Notes: generated by a model not told the origin, from the sequence alone. A stretch of 33,770 bases of DNA from JAFDVL01 sp043736395 (GCA_043736395.1 JAYTCQ010000430.1:1-33770); one strand, 5' to 3'. Counted from the stretch's first letter, positions 8,213-16,369 are shown. A program made the numbers and translations.

Positions 8213-10189
8213 TTATTTCAAATAATGGAAGGCGCGCATCTGAATCATTATTTGCTCCAGCTTGTAGGCTTGCGCGACGAGGGCTGTCGGCTCCCCGATA
8301 TCGTAGAGTCTTTTCACACCTAATTTTTTTATTTCTTCATCCGTTTTTTCGTTCGTATTGCGCAATGCAATGTCCCAGACTGTTGCTTCTAATTTATTCG
8401 CCAGTTCCTCTTTTTGTTTTTTATATTCTTCGATAGTGCCTTTTTTTCTAAGCATTTCCGCCCGAACGGATTTCGCGTAGATAGAATTTGGAAAGGCCGC
8501 AATACAATCATCTAGATATAAAACTGCCTTATCGAATTCGCGTGTTTGTTCATAGCAATAAGCCAGTAATGAAACAGTCCAGGGGCGGTTGTATCCATGT
8601 TTGATTGCGTACTCGATTCGTGGAATAGCTAATTCAGGTTGATGCATTTGATACAGCATGACGCCGTAGCCAAGATTTGCGCTGACATTTTTTGTGTCCC
8701 AACTTAAGGCTCTTTGATGTTCGGCTAAGTAATTCCGATTTTTATCGGGGTCTTCCATGTCGTACATAAAAGCGGCTTCACGTTCGATTTGATAACATCG
8801 CATAACTGAAAAACTGCGCCAAGTAAGAAATGAAAAAAATAATAGACAGACAGAAATTCCACCTATCCAGATAAGTTTTGGAAGGGAAGCAATAACACTT
8901 TCTTTATCTGGCTCTGACAGACTTGATCCAATCAGAACAACGCATGCCACCAAGATTACTCCCGGTGCTGAGCGGAAAGAAAAACTGGTGAACGCTGAAC
9001 AAATCCCGTAAGAAATTAATCCTGCGAAAGCCCCGATGATATAGCCATCTGACCAGTTATTTGACTTCCAGAAGAGAAATGTCAGACTGCTTAAAAATAT
9101 CAGCAGCAAGATTATTCCGATTGAACCTGTTTCTCCTGCTATCTGAGCGTATTCATTATGCGCGTGTCCACTTTGCGATTCATATTGTCGATATGGATCA
9201 GATGCATCAATAATTGTCTGACCAAATTTCCCCTGAATCGCATCTCTTCGATAACTTGTTTCCAAGGCTGGGTACCCACCAACACCGACTCCACCGAATG
9301 GGTGAGATTTGAACATTACCCACCCTACTAAGGCTCTTTGAGATCGTTCATTGAGATTGGATTTCTCGTCCATCGAACTGGCGCTGATGACTTTTGCCTT
9401 AATTTCCTGATAGTTTTTCATGACAAGGAAAACTGAAAACAGGCTGGCAACAAGTAACCCCGTAGCTAAAATTCGAGGTGCCGCAATTTTTAATTTCTTA
9501 AAGACGACAAACCCACTAATAATTAATACGCCAACTAAAATGCCTGCGAGAGGAGCTCTTTTTGTCAGCTGTAATTGAACTACCAGCGAAATCATCAGGC
9601 TCAGGGCTGTCAGAATTCTTAACCAAAGATTTTTTGTCGAAATAAATACTACGATTTGGAGAGGAATCAGTAACGCCAGCAACTCCATTTTCAAGTAAAA
9701 ACTATAAAGAAGTCCCGTCAAAACTACGCCTTCTCTTTCGAATAAGGTGAATTGATAAGTCGCCAGAATTATTGCTGCCACCGTGGATGAGATAAATAAA
9801 TTATGTCGAACTTTTTCAGTCGAATAGCTGAACCCAACTGCCAGAAATACAAGAAAGCAAAGCCAGTTTCCCAGCACCCGAATTCCTTCAGGGGAATCCG
9901 GTGACCAAAGCAATGTGACACCTTGCCAACAACAAAATATTGATAAAGAAATCAGGGTAATGCCTTGCCACCTGTTGATCTTTGGTGAAAGTTTTTCTCT
10001 GAATACCTGAATTAAAACCAGAGAAATCATGACCGTTGCGTAAAGCAAGTTCATGAATTCCTGCGATGGCAGACTATTGGGTGTCAGCGGATCGGCTGGA
10101 GTATTTGAACGCGGAACCAGAATTAAAAAAGGAGTTGCAATCAGGAGATATTCAAGAGCCTTCGTAAGGCGTGATGATTGGATATTCAT
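8213..10189 (-). CDS. O-antigen ligase-like membrane protein with C-terminal TPR region
   Basis: The protein has 658 residues. About ten to twelve hydrophobic helices run through residues 10-430, with the Wzy_C/WaaL signature GHAHNEY at 341-347 followed by AGETGSIG. This long periplasmic loop, with its conserved His, is the hallmark of O-antigen ligases and polymerases, which act on undecaprenyl-linked glycans. Residues of about 470-590 form TPR-like helical pairs (for example LGYGVMLYQMHQPELAIPRI and AYCYEQTREFDKAVLYLDDC), a common addition in this superfamily. No neighbouring polysaccharide assembly genes are present apart from the two GT-C enzymes about 5-9 kb away. A related role in protein O-glycosylation (PglL-like) is possible. 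No clear Shine-Dalgarno precedes the ATG. The gene lies just beyond the rplS terminator. Confidence 0.82.
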   Translation of the reverse strand: MNIQSSRLTKALEYLLIATPFLILVPRSNTPADPLTPNSLPSQEFMNLLYATVMISLVLIQVFREKLSPKINRWQGITLISLSIFCCWQGVTLLWSPDSPEGIRVLGNWLCFLVFLAVGFSYSTEKVRHNLFISSTVAAIILATYQFTLFEREGVVLTGLLYSFYLKMELLALLIPLQIVVFISTKNLWLRILTALSLMISLVVQLQLTKRAPLAGILVGVLIISGFVVFKKLKIAAPRILATGLLVASLFSVFLVMKNYQEIKAKVISASSMDEKSNLNERSQRALVGWVMFKSHPFGGVGVGGYPALETSYRRDAIQGKFGQTIIDASDPYRQYESQSGHAHNEYAQIAGETGSIGIILLLIFLSSLTFLFWKSNNWSDGYIIGAFAGLISYGICSAFTSFSFRSAPGVILVACVVLIGSSLSEPDKESVIASLPKLIWIGGISVCLLFFSFLTWRSFSVMRCYQIEREAAFMYDMEDPDKNRNYLAEHQRALSWDTKNVSANLGYGVMLYQMHQPELAIPRIEYAIKHGYNRPWTVSLLAYCYEQTREFDKAVLYLDDCIAAFPNSIYAKSVRAEMLRKKGTIEEYKKQKEELANKLEATVWDIALRNTNEKTDEEIKKLGVKRLYDIGEPTALVAQAYKLEQIMIQMRAFHYLK

Positions 10190-10238
10190 TCTGAATCTGG
10201 TAAAGGGGCTAGCTTAAAATATCGGGAAGGGGCGGAAC

Positions 10239-10279
10239 AAAAAAAGCACGGCATCTTCGTTGAAGAAAATGCCGCACTT
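10239..10279 (-). terminator. Intrinsic terminator of the ribosomal-protein operon
   Basis: An 11-base-pair stem with two G-U pairs (10269-10279 with 10244-10254 on the minus strand) is followed by seven T residues. Four extra base pairs (10255-10258 with 10262-10265) can form inside the loop. It lies 33 bases past the rplS stop and closes the long minus-strand housekeeping block. Confidence 0.88.
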
Positions 10280-10311
10280 CTTTATATTGCAAATCGAATT
10301 TCAGGTCAAAG

Positions 10312-10683
10312 CTATTTAGCTTTCGCCGCGTGGGTACGTGTATCACGTTCACGCAGACGAGCGGCTTTGCCACGAAGGGCACGCAGATAGTACAACTTTG
10401 CACGACGAACGCGACCATGCTTAACGACATCTATATGATCAATAATTGTTGCGTTGAGTGGAAAAACTCTTTCGACGCCGATGCTGAAAGAAGTCTTACG
10501 CACGGTAATGGATTCACGAATCCCGCTGCCACGGCGAGCAATGACTACGCCTTCAAAAATTTGCAAGCGTTCTTTGTTGTCGTTTTCCTTGATCCGAACA
10601 TGAACACGAATCGTGTCGCCAGGAATGAATTCCGGAGTATTCGTTTTGATTTGTACACTTTCTAATTTATCCAATGATTGCAT
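10312..10683 (-). CDS. rplS: 50S ribosomal protein L19
   Basis: L19 lies at the 30S-50S interface of the ribosome. The 123 residues match the family. Landmarks are F-I-P-G-D-T-I-R-V-H-V near the N-terminus, LQIFEGVVIARRGSG, RKTSFSIGVERVFPL, and the basic C-terminal stretch RRAKLYYLRALRGKAARL. A GAGGTG ribosome binding site lies about 5 bases before the ATG. It is the last gene of the ffh-rpsP-khpA-rimM-trmD-rplS run, 22 bases after trmD, and is followed by a strong terminator. Confidence 0.98.
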   Translation of the reverse strand: MQSLDKLESVQIKTNTPEFIPGDTIRVHVRIKENDNKERLQIFEGVVIARRGSGIRESITVRKTSFSIGVERVFPLNATIIDHIDVVKHGRVRRAKLYYLRALRGKAARLRERDTRTHAAKAK

Positions 10684-10705
10684 AAGTCACCTCAGTTTCT
10701 TGTTA

Positions 10706-11449
10706 TTAACTTTTCTTTTCCATTTCATTTGCTAACCATTCTCGTTCTTGATCTGAGAGGGTAGCTTGCGCCAATAATTCAGGGCGCATTTTCAATGTTT
10801 TCAATAAAGCTTCCCGTTTACGCCATTCGGCAATTTTTCCATGATGTCCGCTGAGTAAAATCTCAGGTACTTTTATTCCTTCAAAATCAGCCGGTCGCGT
10901 GTACTGTGGAAAATCCAATAATCCACTCGAAAAAGAATCATTCACTGCGGAAGTCTCGCTGCCTAAGACGTTAGGTAACAAGCGGGTCACAGCATCGACC
11001 AAAATCATTGCTGGAAGCTCGCCGCCGGTCAGGACGTAATCTCCGATAGAGATTTCATCTGTAACCAGATGCTGAGCTACCCGTTCGTCTACGCCTTCGT
11101 AACGCCCACAAATCATAATCATTTGCGAAAACTCGTTAGCGAAACGTTCAGCTTCAGCTTGGCAGAAAACTCGACCTTGTGGCGAAAGCAAAACAACTGC
11201 TGTCTTATTCGCAGTTCCTTCAGTCTGTAAGGATTTCACAGCGCGGAAGATCGGCTCAGGTTTGAGTACCATTCCGTCGTCTCCGCCGAAGGGACGATCA
11301 TCAACAATGTGATGCTTATCAGTTGTAAAAGAGCGTAAATCGTGAATATTTATTTCAATCTGCTGTTGCTGTCTGGCCCGACGAATCATTCCGAAATCAA
11401 AGGGACCGACAAAAAAATCAGGAAAAATTGTGAGCAGATCGAATCGCAT
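10706..11449 (-). CDS. trmD: tRNA (guanine-N1-)-methyltransferase
   Basis: TrmD methylates G37 of tRNAs using S-adenosylmethionine and prevents +1 frameshifting. The 247 residues start with MRFDLLTIFPDFF. They carry the VDDRPFGGDDGMVLKPEPI segment, the CGRYEGVDERV motif, and the trefoil-knot cofactor site IGDYVLTGGELPAM. The C-terminal helical part (GHHGKIAEWRKREAL) is intact. The ATG is 29 bases after the rimM stop, and a small hairpin sits in that gap. The position between rimM and rplS is the conserved order. Confidence 0.98.
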   Translation of the reverse strand: MRFDLLTIFPDFFVGPFDFGMIRRARQQQQIEINIHDLRSFTTDKHHIVDDRPFGGDDGMVLKPEPIFRAVKSLQTEGTANKTAVVLLSPQGRVFCQAEAERFANEFSQMIMICGRYEGVDERVAQHLVTDEISIGDYVLTGGELPAMILVDAVTRLLPNVLGSETSAVNDSFSSGLLDFPQYTRPADFEGIKVPEILLSGHHGKIAEWRKREALLKTLKMRPELLAQATLSDQEREWLANEMEKKS

Positions 11450-11454
11450 AGATC

Positions 11455-11470
11455 AGTGGTTACGACCACT
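11455..11470 (-). promoter_or_regulatory. Small hairpin in the rimM-trmD gap
   Basis: On the minus strand AGTGGT and ACCACT form a 6-base-pair stem with a CGTA loop. It lies between the rimM stop and the trmD start, 5 bases before the ATG. The only purine-rich stretch that could serve as a ribosome binding site (AGAAG) is just upstream of the stem. Folding could bring it near the start codon, or the hairpin could lower trmD translation. There is no T-run, so it is not a terminator. Confidence 0.35.
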
Positions 11471-11478
11471 CTTCTGAG

Positions 11479-12024
11479 CTACAAATCCAGCAACCCGACA
11501 GGTGGATTCACGACAATTTTTTTAGCCGCCGTGTTTATCTCAGGGCAAATCTCGTGAGTCATCGGAATCATAATTTCTCGCTCATCCTGTTTGATTACCA
11601 ATAATGGAGCTGCTCCGAAATCTTCAACTTTTATCACTACGCCGATAAGTTGCTGATCCAGTGTGAACACTTCACACCCAACTAAATCAAAGATAAAATA
11701 TTCATCTTCGGGTAACTCAACTAATTCATCAGGAGAGATGACCAGACTCACACCGCGCAATTCATCTGCCTTGTCCGGATCATCATATCCAACGAACTTT
11801 AAAAGAATTCGACCGTGATGAAAGCGGGCATTTTCTACTGTCAATGAACCAATTAATTCCTTGCCACGAACTGCTAAAACCTCTTCCAGATCAGCGAAAC
11901 GATCCGGGAAGTCGGTCATAATATCAGCCACCACCTCACCGCGAATGCCGTGCGGACGAGCAATTCGAGCAATAGAGATTAAATCTTCTACTTGTGCTGC
12001 GACGCGTTCTGATGTCACGATCAT
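11479..12024 (-). CDS. rimM: Ribosome maturation factor RimM
   Basis: RimM assists 30S assembly and binds S19. The N-terminal RimM domain begins with ISIARIARPHGIRGEVVADI. A C-terminal PRC-barrel follows (EYFIFDLVGCEVFTLD, then GVVIKVEDFGAAPLLVI). I place the start at the ATG at 12024, 12 bases after the khpA stop. A TTG three codons upstream (12033) is also in frame and has a weak GGA about 7 bases before it, so the start is uncertain by 3 codons. It lies between khpA and trmD as expected. Confidence 0.95.
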   Translation of the reverse strand: MIVTSERVAAQVEDLISIARIARPHGIRGEVVADIMTDFPDRFADLEEVLAVRGKELIGSLTVENARFHHGRILLKFVGYDDPDKADELRGVSLVISPDELVELPEDEYFIFDLVGCEVFTLDQQLIGVVIKVEDFGAAPLLVIKQDEREIMIPMTHEICPEINTAAKKIVVNPPVGLLDL

Positions 12025-12036
12025 TGAAGTCAAAAC

Positions 12037-12267
12037 TTATTCCAGAATCTCCAACACAAAACGTTTTTTTAGCTTTGTGCCGGATGCTGCGAGCAAGGTT
12101 CTAATCGCTCTTGCTGTCCGCCCCTGCCGACCAATGACTTTACCTAAATCACCGGGAGCAACACGTAATTCAATGGCACATTTCTGGTCACGTTCGACTT
12201 CCTTGACATTGACCTCGTCCGGATGATCTACCAATGCTTTGGCTATCAGCTCTACGAGTTCCTTCAT
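12037..12267 (-). CDS. khpA: KH-domain RNA-binding protein KhpA
   Basis: This is a small single-KH-domain protein (76 residues from the chosen start) of the KhpA/YlqC type, an RNA chaperone. It begins MKELVELIAKALVDHPDEV and carries the KH signature GKVIGRQGRTARAIRTL with the GxxG loop (GRQG). An earlier in-frame ATG at 12282 is rejected because a perfect GGAGG (12276-12280) lies inside that extension, 8 bases before the ATG at 12267. It sits between rpsP and rimM, the conserved location. The gap back to rpsP is 109 bases. Confidence 0.93.
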   Translation of the reverse strand: MKELVELIAKALVDHPDEVNVKEVERDQKCAIELRVAPGDLGKVIGRQGRTARAIRTLLAASGTKLKKRFVLEILE

Positions 12268-12275
12268 TATGCTAA

Positions 12276-12280
12276 CCTCC
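12276..12280 (-). promoter_or_regulatory. Ribosome binding site that fixes the khpA start
   Basis: GGAGG on the minus strand lies 8 bases before the ATG at 12267. It overlaps codons 1-3 of the longer in-frame ORF starting at 12282, so the shorter start is the right one. Confidence 0.85.
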
Positions 12281-12376
12281 ATAATGAGCTAAAATTAATG
12301 ACATCTCGGCTGTGGGGGGAGAGGTCAGTCTGGAACACAACCCGAGAAAAAATTTGCATCGAAAAATGCCTGTAAA

Positions 12377-12643
12377 CTAAACTTCAGTAGCTTCAGCAAC
12401 GACCGGAGCTGGAGCATTTTTGCGGATCAGGCTCCTTACTGTTTCCGAAGGCTGGGCGCCGCACTTAATCCAGTGCTGAATCCGATCATGATCAAGTTTG
12501 ACCTCATCGGGTTGTGAACACGGATTGAAATGACCCACGATTTCGACGAATCGCCCGTCTCGTTTGCCACGTTTTTCCGCGACGATCACACGGTAAAAAG
12601 GACGTTTCTTGGATCCCATTCTAGTTAATCTGATTGCTAACAA
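12377..12643 (-). CDS. rpsP: 30S ribosomal protein S16 (TTG start)
   Basis: S16 is a primary 30S assembly protein. The 88 residues contain the family landmarks LAIRLTRMGSKKRPFYRVIV, DGRFVEIVGHFNP and a C-terminal helix with W-I-K-C-G-A-Q-P-S. The start codon is TTG at 12641-12643. It is supported by a GGAGG 8 bases upstream and by the fact that homologs begin M-(L/V)-x-I-R-L. An ATG within the gene (codon 9) would remove the conserved first strand. It lies 28 bases after ffh. Confidence 0.96.
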   Translation of the reverse strand: MLAIRLTRMGSKKRPFYRVIVAEKRGKRDGRFVEIVGHFNPCSQPDEVKLDHDRIQHWIKCGAQPSETVRSLIRKNAPAPVVAEATEV

Positions 12644-12651
12644 TGTAAGTA

Positions 12652-12656
12652 CCTCC
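12652..12656 (-). promoter_or_regulatory. Ribosome binding site supporting the TTG start of rpsP
   Basis: GGAGG on the minus strand is 8 bases upstream of the TTG at 12643. No ATG occurs in frame at a suitable distance, so this site decides the start. Confidence 0.8.
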
Positions 12657-12671
12657 GAATGAAGCGCATTT

Positions 12672-14078
12672 TTATTTACGCTTTTTCTTTTTAACTTTTA
12701 TTCTCTTCTTACTACCAATCCCGGTCAGGCGTTTGGCGACTTTACCACCAAGCCCACCTAACATTCCGCCACCACCCATCATCTGCTTCATCATCTGCTT
12801 CATTTGAACATATTCATTCAGTAGATGACTGACTTCGTTGACCTGTGTTCCACTGCCTCTGGCAATTCGCTTCCGGCGTGAAATATTAATGATCAAATGA
12901 TTGTCGCGCTCAGCTGGCGTCATCGAATTAATAATTGATTCGGTTCGCTTGAGCTGTTTTTCCATTTGCGCCGACATTTCCGGCGTCATCTTTGGCATAC
13001 CCTTGAACATATCACCTGGCAGCATGCTCATAATGCTTTCGAGCGAGCCAAGTTTTTTCATTTGTCCTAGAGAGTCGCGGTAATCTTCGAGCGTAAATTC
13101 GTTCCGCTCCATTTTCCGCTGCATTTCTTCGGCTTTTTTCTCGTCAATCTCGGACTGTGCTTTTTCGACCAAAGTCAGCACATCGCCCATGCCAAGAATT
13201 CGCGAAGCAATTCGGTCAGGATAAAACGGATCAAGCGCGTCGTACTTTTCACCAACGCCAACGAACTTAATTGGCTGCCCGATAACTTCTTTAATGGAAA
13301 GAGCGGCTCCGCCTCGCGCATCGCCATCCATTTTTGTGAGGATGACGCCGCTGATTCCGATTTGATTGTGGAATTCGGTAGCGCTTTTGACGGCATCCTG
13401 GCCAGTCATCGCATCCGCCACAAATAAAGTCTCAATGGGCTGCATTTCGGTTTTAATGGCGCGTAGCTCGTCCATCAAAGCTTCGTCAATATGCAACCGC
13501 CCCGCTGTGTCAATCATCAGCGTGTCGAAGCCTACTTGCTCGCAATGCTTACGCGCGGCGCGACACAATTCCAGCGGGTCATTTAACCCTTCCCCGTCAA
13601 AAACGGGAATTCCAATCGCTTTACCAATTACTGAAAGCTGATTACGAGCCGCAGGACGATAAACGTCCACTGAAAGTAATAAAGGGGTTCGATCCTGATT
13701 GGCCTTCAGCCATTTGGAAAGCTTTCCGGTCGAAGTCGTTTTACCGGAACCTTGTAACCCGACAATCATCACGCTATTGGGACGACGGGATGTAAAGAGC
13801 AAACGTGATGATGTTCCGCCGAGCATGCCGACGAGTTCATCGTAGACAATTCCAACAATTTGCTGACCGGGCGATAATTGTTGCAGGACTTCCTGCCCGA
13901 CAGCTTTTTCTTTAACTCTTTCAATGAAGCTCTTGACGACCTTAAAGTTGACATCAGCTTCCAGCAGCGCAATCCGAATTTCGCGCATTGCCAATTCAAG
14001 ATGTTCAGGCGTCAGGCGGCTTTCACCACGCAAATCCTTGAGAACCTTCTTGAGCTTATCCGACAACGCATCAAACAT
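12672..14078 (-). CDS. ffh: Signal recognition particle protein Ffh (SRP54)
   Basis: Ffh is the GTPase and signal-sequence-binding subunit of SRP and targets nascent inner-membrane proteins with FtsY. The 468 residues show the N domain (MFDALSDKLKKVLKDLRG) and the G domain with P-loop GLQGSGKTT, DVYRPAARNQL, DTAGRL and TKMDGDARGGAALS. The C-terminal M domain is methionine- and glycine-rich (MMKQMMGGGGMLGGLGG), ending in a very basic tail. Length and motif order are normal. No good ribosome binding site is visible before the ATG. It heads the translation gene run and is followed by rpsP. The 126-base gap to holB shows no gene, terminator or SRP RNA. Confidence 0.98.
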   Translation of the reverse strand: MFDALSDKLKKVLKDLRGESRLTPEHLELAMREIRIALLEADVNFKVVKSFIERVKEKAVGQEVLQQLSPGQQIVGIVYDELVGMLGGTSSRLLFTSRRPNSVMIVGLQGSGKTTSTGKLSKWLKANQDRTPLLLSVDVYRPAARNQLSVIGKAIGIPVFDGEGLNDPLELCRAARKHCEQVGFDTLMIDTAGRLHIDEALMDELRAIKTEMQPIETLFVADAMTGQDAVKSATEFHNQIGISGVILTKMDGDARGGAALSIKEVIGQPIKFVGVGEKYDALDPFYPDRIASRILGMGDVLTLVEKAQSEIDEKKAEEMQRKMERNEFTLEDYRDSLGQMKKLGSLESIMSMLPGDMFKGMPKMTPEMSAQMEKQLKRTESIINSMTPAERDNHLIINISRRKRIARGSGTQVNEVSHLLNEYVQMKQMMKQMMGGGGMLGGLGGKVAKRLTGIGSKKRIKVKKKKRK

Positions 14079-14204
14079 AGCTAAATAGCATACCTAAACA
14101 AATCACTTGCGCCATACACAAAAGCTGTAAGGATAGAAAATGGCGGGCGTTATGTCAAGAAAAGCTTGGGCTGATCTGGTAATATCCAATAATATCTGGG
14201 ACTT

Positions 14205-15194
14205 TTAAGCTGACATACTAAGAAAAGCGGCTTCTGTGGCGATTTGGCGATTGATGTTAATGCGGAGATTGGCTCGTAATTCACTAATTTGCCTGACCCA
14301 GTCAGTGACGCGAAGCAATCCGATTTTCTCAGCTAACGTCAGCAACCGATCTTCAACATCTACATTGATGATTCCATCAGGAGTTCCCAGCGCCGCCAAC
14401 CGAAAGGCATCACGCAACAAGATCAACATCAAATCCAGCAGACGTTCGTAGGATTCGCGTTCCTGCTTGCCGTAATGCTCAGCGGCTTTCAGAAGGCGAA
14501 CACGGTTATTTCCTGACATTAATAATTCCATCAGTTCGATTAATTCACGGCGTTCGCGGCGATATTCAGTTAAATCAATGGTTGAGACTTGTCCGATACG
14601 TCCTTCTGACAAATGTGCCAGCAGCTGATTGTCAATAAAAGGACGCGCAAAATTTTTTTCAAGATAAGCCTGCATTTCCGCTAACTTTAAAGGAGCAAAA
14701 TTTATTTTTTGGGCGCGGGAACGAATTGTCGGCAATAAGATATTTGGACGTGAAGTCAACAGGATGATAGTGGAGGATGAAGGAGGTTCTTCGAGAGTTT
14801 TTAGTAATGAATTCGCAGCTTCCTCGCGTAACCGATCAGCTTCTTCAATAATGAAAAACCTTTGCTTACCTTCGCGTGGACGAACCTGAACATCGGAAAT
14901 TAGCGCGCGTGTTTGAGCGATTTTGATGTAGGCACCATCCGGTTTGAGTGAGACCACATCACCAAATTCTCCCGCTTCGATGCGACGACAATTCGGACAT
15001 TGATCACAGCTATCATTACTTTGCGAAGTGTTATTCTGGCAGTTAGCGGCTTTGGCTAAGGTAAGGGCGAATTGTCGTTTGCCGACTCCGTCAGGTCCCG
15101 CAAAAATTAATGTGATCCCTAACTTATCGTTTTGGAGAAAACGTTGCAGAATCTGTTTATTGCGGTCATTTCCGATGAGTGATGCAAAAGACAT
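14205..15194 (-). CDS. holB: DNA polymerase III subunit delta-prime
   Basis: This clamp-loader subunit has 329 residues. The AAA+ domain carries a degenerate P-loop, GPDGVGKR (33-40), with Arg in place of Thr/Ser after the lysine. This fits a delta-prime subunit, which does not hydrolyse ATP. A four-cysteine zinc module (C52, C63, C66, C69) and EEADRLREEAANSLLKTLEEPP follow. The motif usually written SRC reads S159-R160-A161 here, so the arginine finger is kept but the Cys is replaced. Pairing with tmk directly upstream (39 bases) is the usual arrangement. The C-terminal collar domain is present. Confidence 0.93.
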   Translation of the reverse strand: MSFASLIGNDRNKQILQRFLQNDKLGITLIFAGPDGVGKRQFALTLAKAANCQNNTSQSNDSCDQCPNCRRIEAGEFGDVVSLKPDGAYIKIAQTRALISDVQVRPREGKQRFFIIEEADRLREEAANSLLKTLEEPPSSSTIILLTSRPNILLPTIRSRAQKINFAPLKLAEMQAYLEKNFARPFIDNQLLAHLSEGRIGQVSTIDLTEYRRERRELIELMELLMSGNNRVRLLKAAEHYGKQERESYERLLDLMLILLRDAFRLAALGTPDGIINVDVEDRLLTLAEKIGLLRVTDWVRQISELRANLRININRQIATEAAFLSMSA

Positions 15195-15233
15195 AACGGG
15201 CAGTCATGAAAAAATTCAGGAAGATTTTTAAGT

Positions 15234-15884
15234 TTACATAATTCCGTGCAAAGCTTCCAGAACCATGGGACGCACTGTCTCAATTGAGCCGGTAGCGTTA
15301 ATAATTCTGAATCGTTCCGGCTCCGCTTTGGCTAATTCAAGGTACGCAAGTCTGACGGTTTCGTGAAAATCACCTGGTTCAAGGTCTAAGCGATCTGCTT
15401 GCGCTTCGTCGCTGGCGGCTTCCGCATCGCTCCCGCGCCAGTGCGTACGTTCCATTCCGGTTTTCACATCCACATCAAACAGCAACGTCATGTCAGGTTT
15501 CAGTCCGCCTGTCGCCAAATCATTGAGTTGTTTGATGAGTGGTAAATCGAAACCGCGCCCATAGCCTTGATAAGCAACTGTGGCGTCATAAAAACGATCA
15601 CTCAAAACCAGCATTCCGGCTTCAAGATTTGGCAACACCACTTCACGAACGTGTTGCGCGCGATCTGCGGAATAAAGTAACAGTTCCGCTAAGGGTTCAA
15701 CTTTTTGACGAGAGACATTAAGCAAGGCCGCCCTAATTGTTTTACCCAAATCCGTGCCGCCCGGTTCGCGTGTGGATACGAACGGAATGTTACGACTGGT
15801 CAGGACACGTTCCAATAAACGCAATTGCGTAGTCTTCCCGCAACCGTCAATGCCCTCAAAAGTAATGAGCTTGCCGCGATTCAT
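15234..15884 (-). CDS. tmk: Thymidylate kinase
   Basis: Tmk phosphorylates dTMP to dTDP in the cytoplasm. The 216 residues contain the P-loop EGIDGCGKTTQ, TREPGGTDLG, the nucleotide-binding LYSADRAQHV, and SDRFYDATVAYQGYGRG. The lid region (about residues 145-165) is rich in Asp, Glu and Ala. It is followed by holB after 39 bases and preceded by hfq by 30 bases, so the three are likely co-transcribed. Confidence 0.97.
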   Translation of the reverse strand: MNRGKLITFEGIDGCGKTTQLRLLERVLTSRNIPFVSTREPGGTDLGKTIRAALLNVSRQKVEPLAELLLYSADRAQHVREVVLPNLEAGMLVLSDRFYDATVAYQGYGRGFDLPLIKQLNDLATGGLKPDMTLLFDVDVKTGMERTHWRGSDAEAASDEAQADRLDLEPGDFHETVRLAYLELAKAEPERFRIINATGSIETVRPMVLEALHGIM

Positions 15885-15914
15885 GATATTTAGTTTTCCG
15901 ATCCAGCGTACGAC

Positions 15915-16238
15915 TTATTCGTTTTGAGCTGGACTGACTGGCGGTGGATTAGAAGCAGCGGGAGCAGGGGACGAGGGCGCATTACTCTGCTGATGTGAGC
16001 CGCCTCCATAATTGCCGTGTTGGACTGCACCGCGTGGAACAGAGATCGTCGAAATTGCATGTTTGAAGATCAATTGTTCCAAATTTCCAGATTCAAGTAC
16101 GACTGAGAATTTATCAAAGCTGCGAATCCGTCCGGTGAGTTTGACTCCGCCGATTAAGTATATCGTGACGTTAATTCGGTCACGACGTAGGGTATTCAGA
16201 AAACCATCCTGAACATTTTGAGATGCTTGGATTTCCAT
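15915..16238 (-). CDS. hfq: RNA chaperone Hfq
   Basis: Hfq is a hexameric Sm-like protein that pairs small RNAs with mRNAs. The 107 residues start with the conserved N-terminal Q10-D11-G-F-L-N. The Sm1 segment (IYLIGGVKLTGRIRSFDKFSVVL) and the Sm2 segment (LIFKHAISTIS) follow, with the K59-H60 motif of the proximal RNA-binding site. The usual Tyr before KH is Phe, and the usual Pro after QD is Gly. The C-terminal tail of about 37 residues is rich in Pro, Ser, Ala and Gly, and is probably disordered. A GAGAGG ribosome binding site precedes the ATG. The leader carries a tandem 12-base A-rich repeat. Confidence 0.95.
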   Translation of the reverse strand: MEIQASQNVQDGFLNTLRRDRINVTIYLIGGVKLTGRIRSFDKFSVVLESGNLEQLIFKHAISTISVPRGAVQHGNYGGGSHQQSNAPSSPAPAASNPPPVSPAQNE

Positions 16239-16263
16239 TTGCTTGAGCCTCTCTTATGGAAGT

Positions 16264-16286
16264 GTTTGTTAATTCGTTTGTTAATT
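16264..16286 (-). repeat. Tandem A-rich repeat in the hfq leader
   Basis: Two copies of GTTTGTTAATT occur on the plus strand at 16264-16274 and 16276-16286, a 12-base period. On the hfq mRNA strand they read AATTAACAAAC twice. They lie 26-48 bases before the hfq start codon, in the 131-base gap between the XdhC gene and hfq. A short A-rich repeat in this position is a possible protein-binding site, including for Hfq itself. Confidence 0.5.
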
Positions 16287-16369
16287 ATCCATCCGGGGCA
16301 CCGTGTACAACTTTAAAATAATACCTGAAACCTGAGGTCGTGGCTACTAAATAATAATAATTAAGAAAC

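Noticed and set aside
10178..10665. Plus-strand frames over the rplS region
   Set aside because: They overlap rplS and its terminator on the opposite strand and show no protein family features.
12268..12282. Longer start for khpA
   Set aside because: The GGAGG ribosome binding site of the shorter start lies inside this extension.
14079..14204. Possible SRP RNA or regulatory RNA between holB and ffh
   Set aside because: No SRP RNA-like hairpin with the conserved GGAA/AGCA loops is visible.
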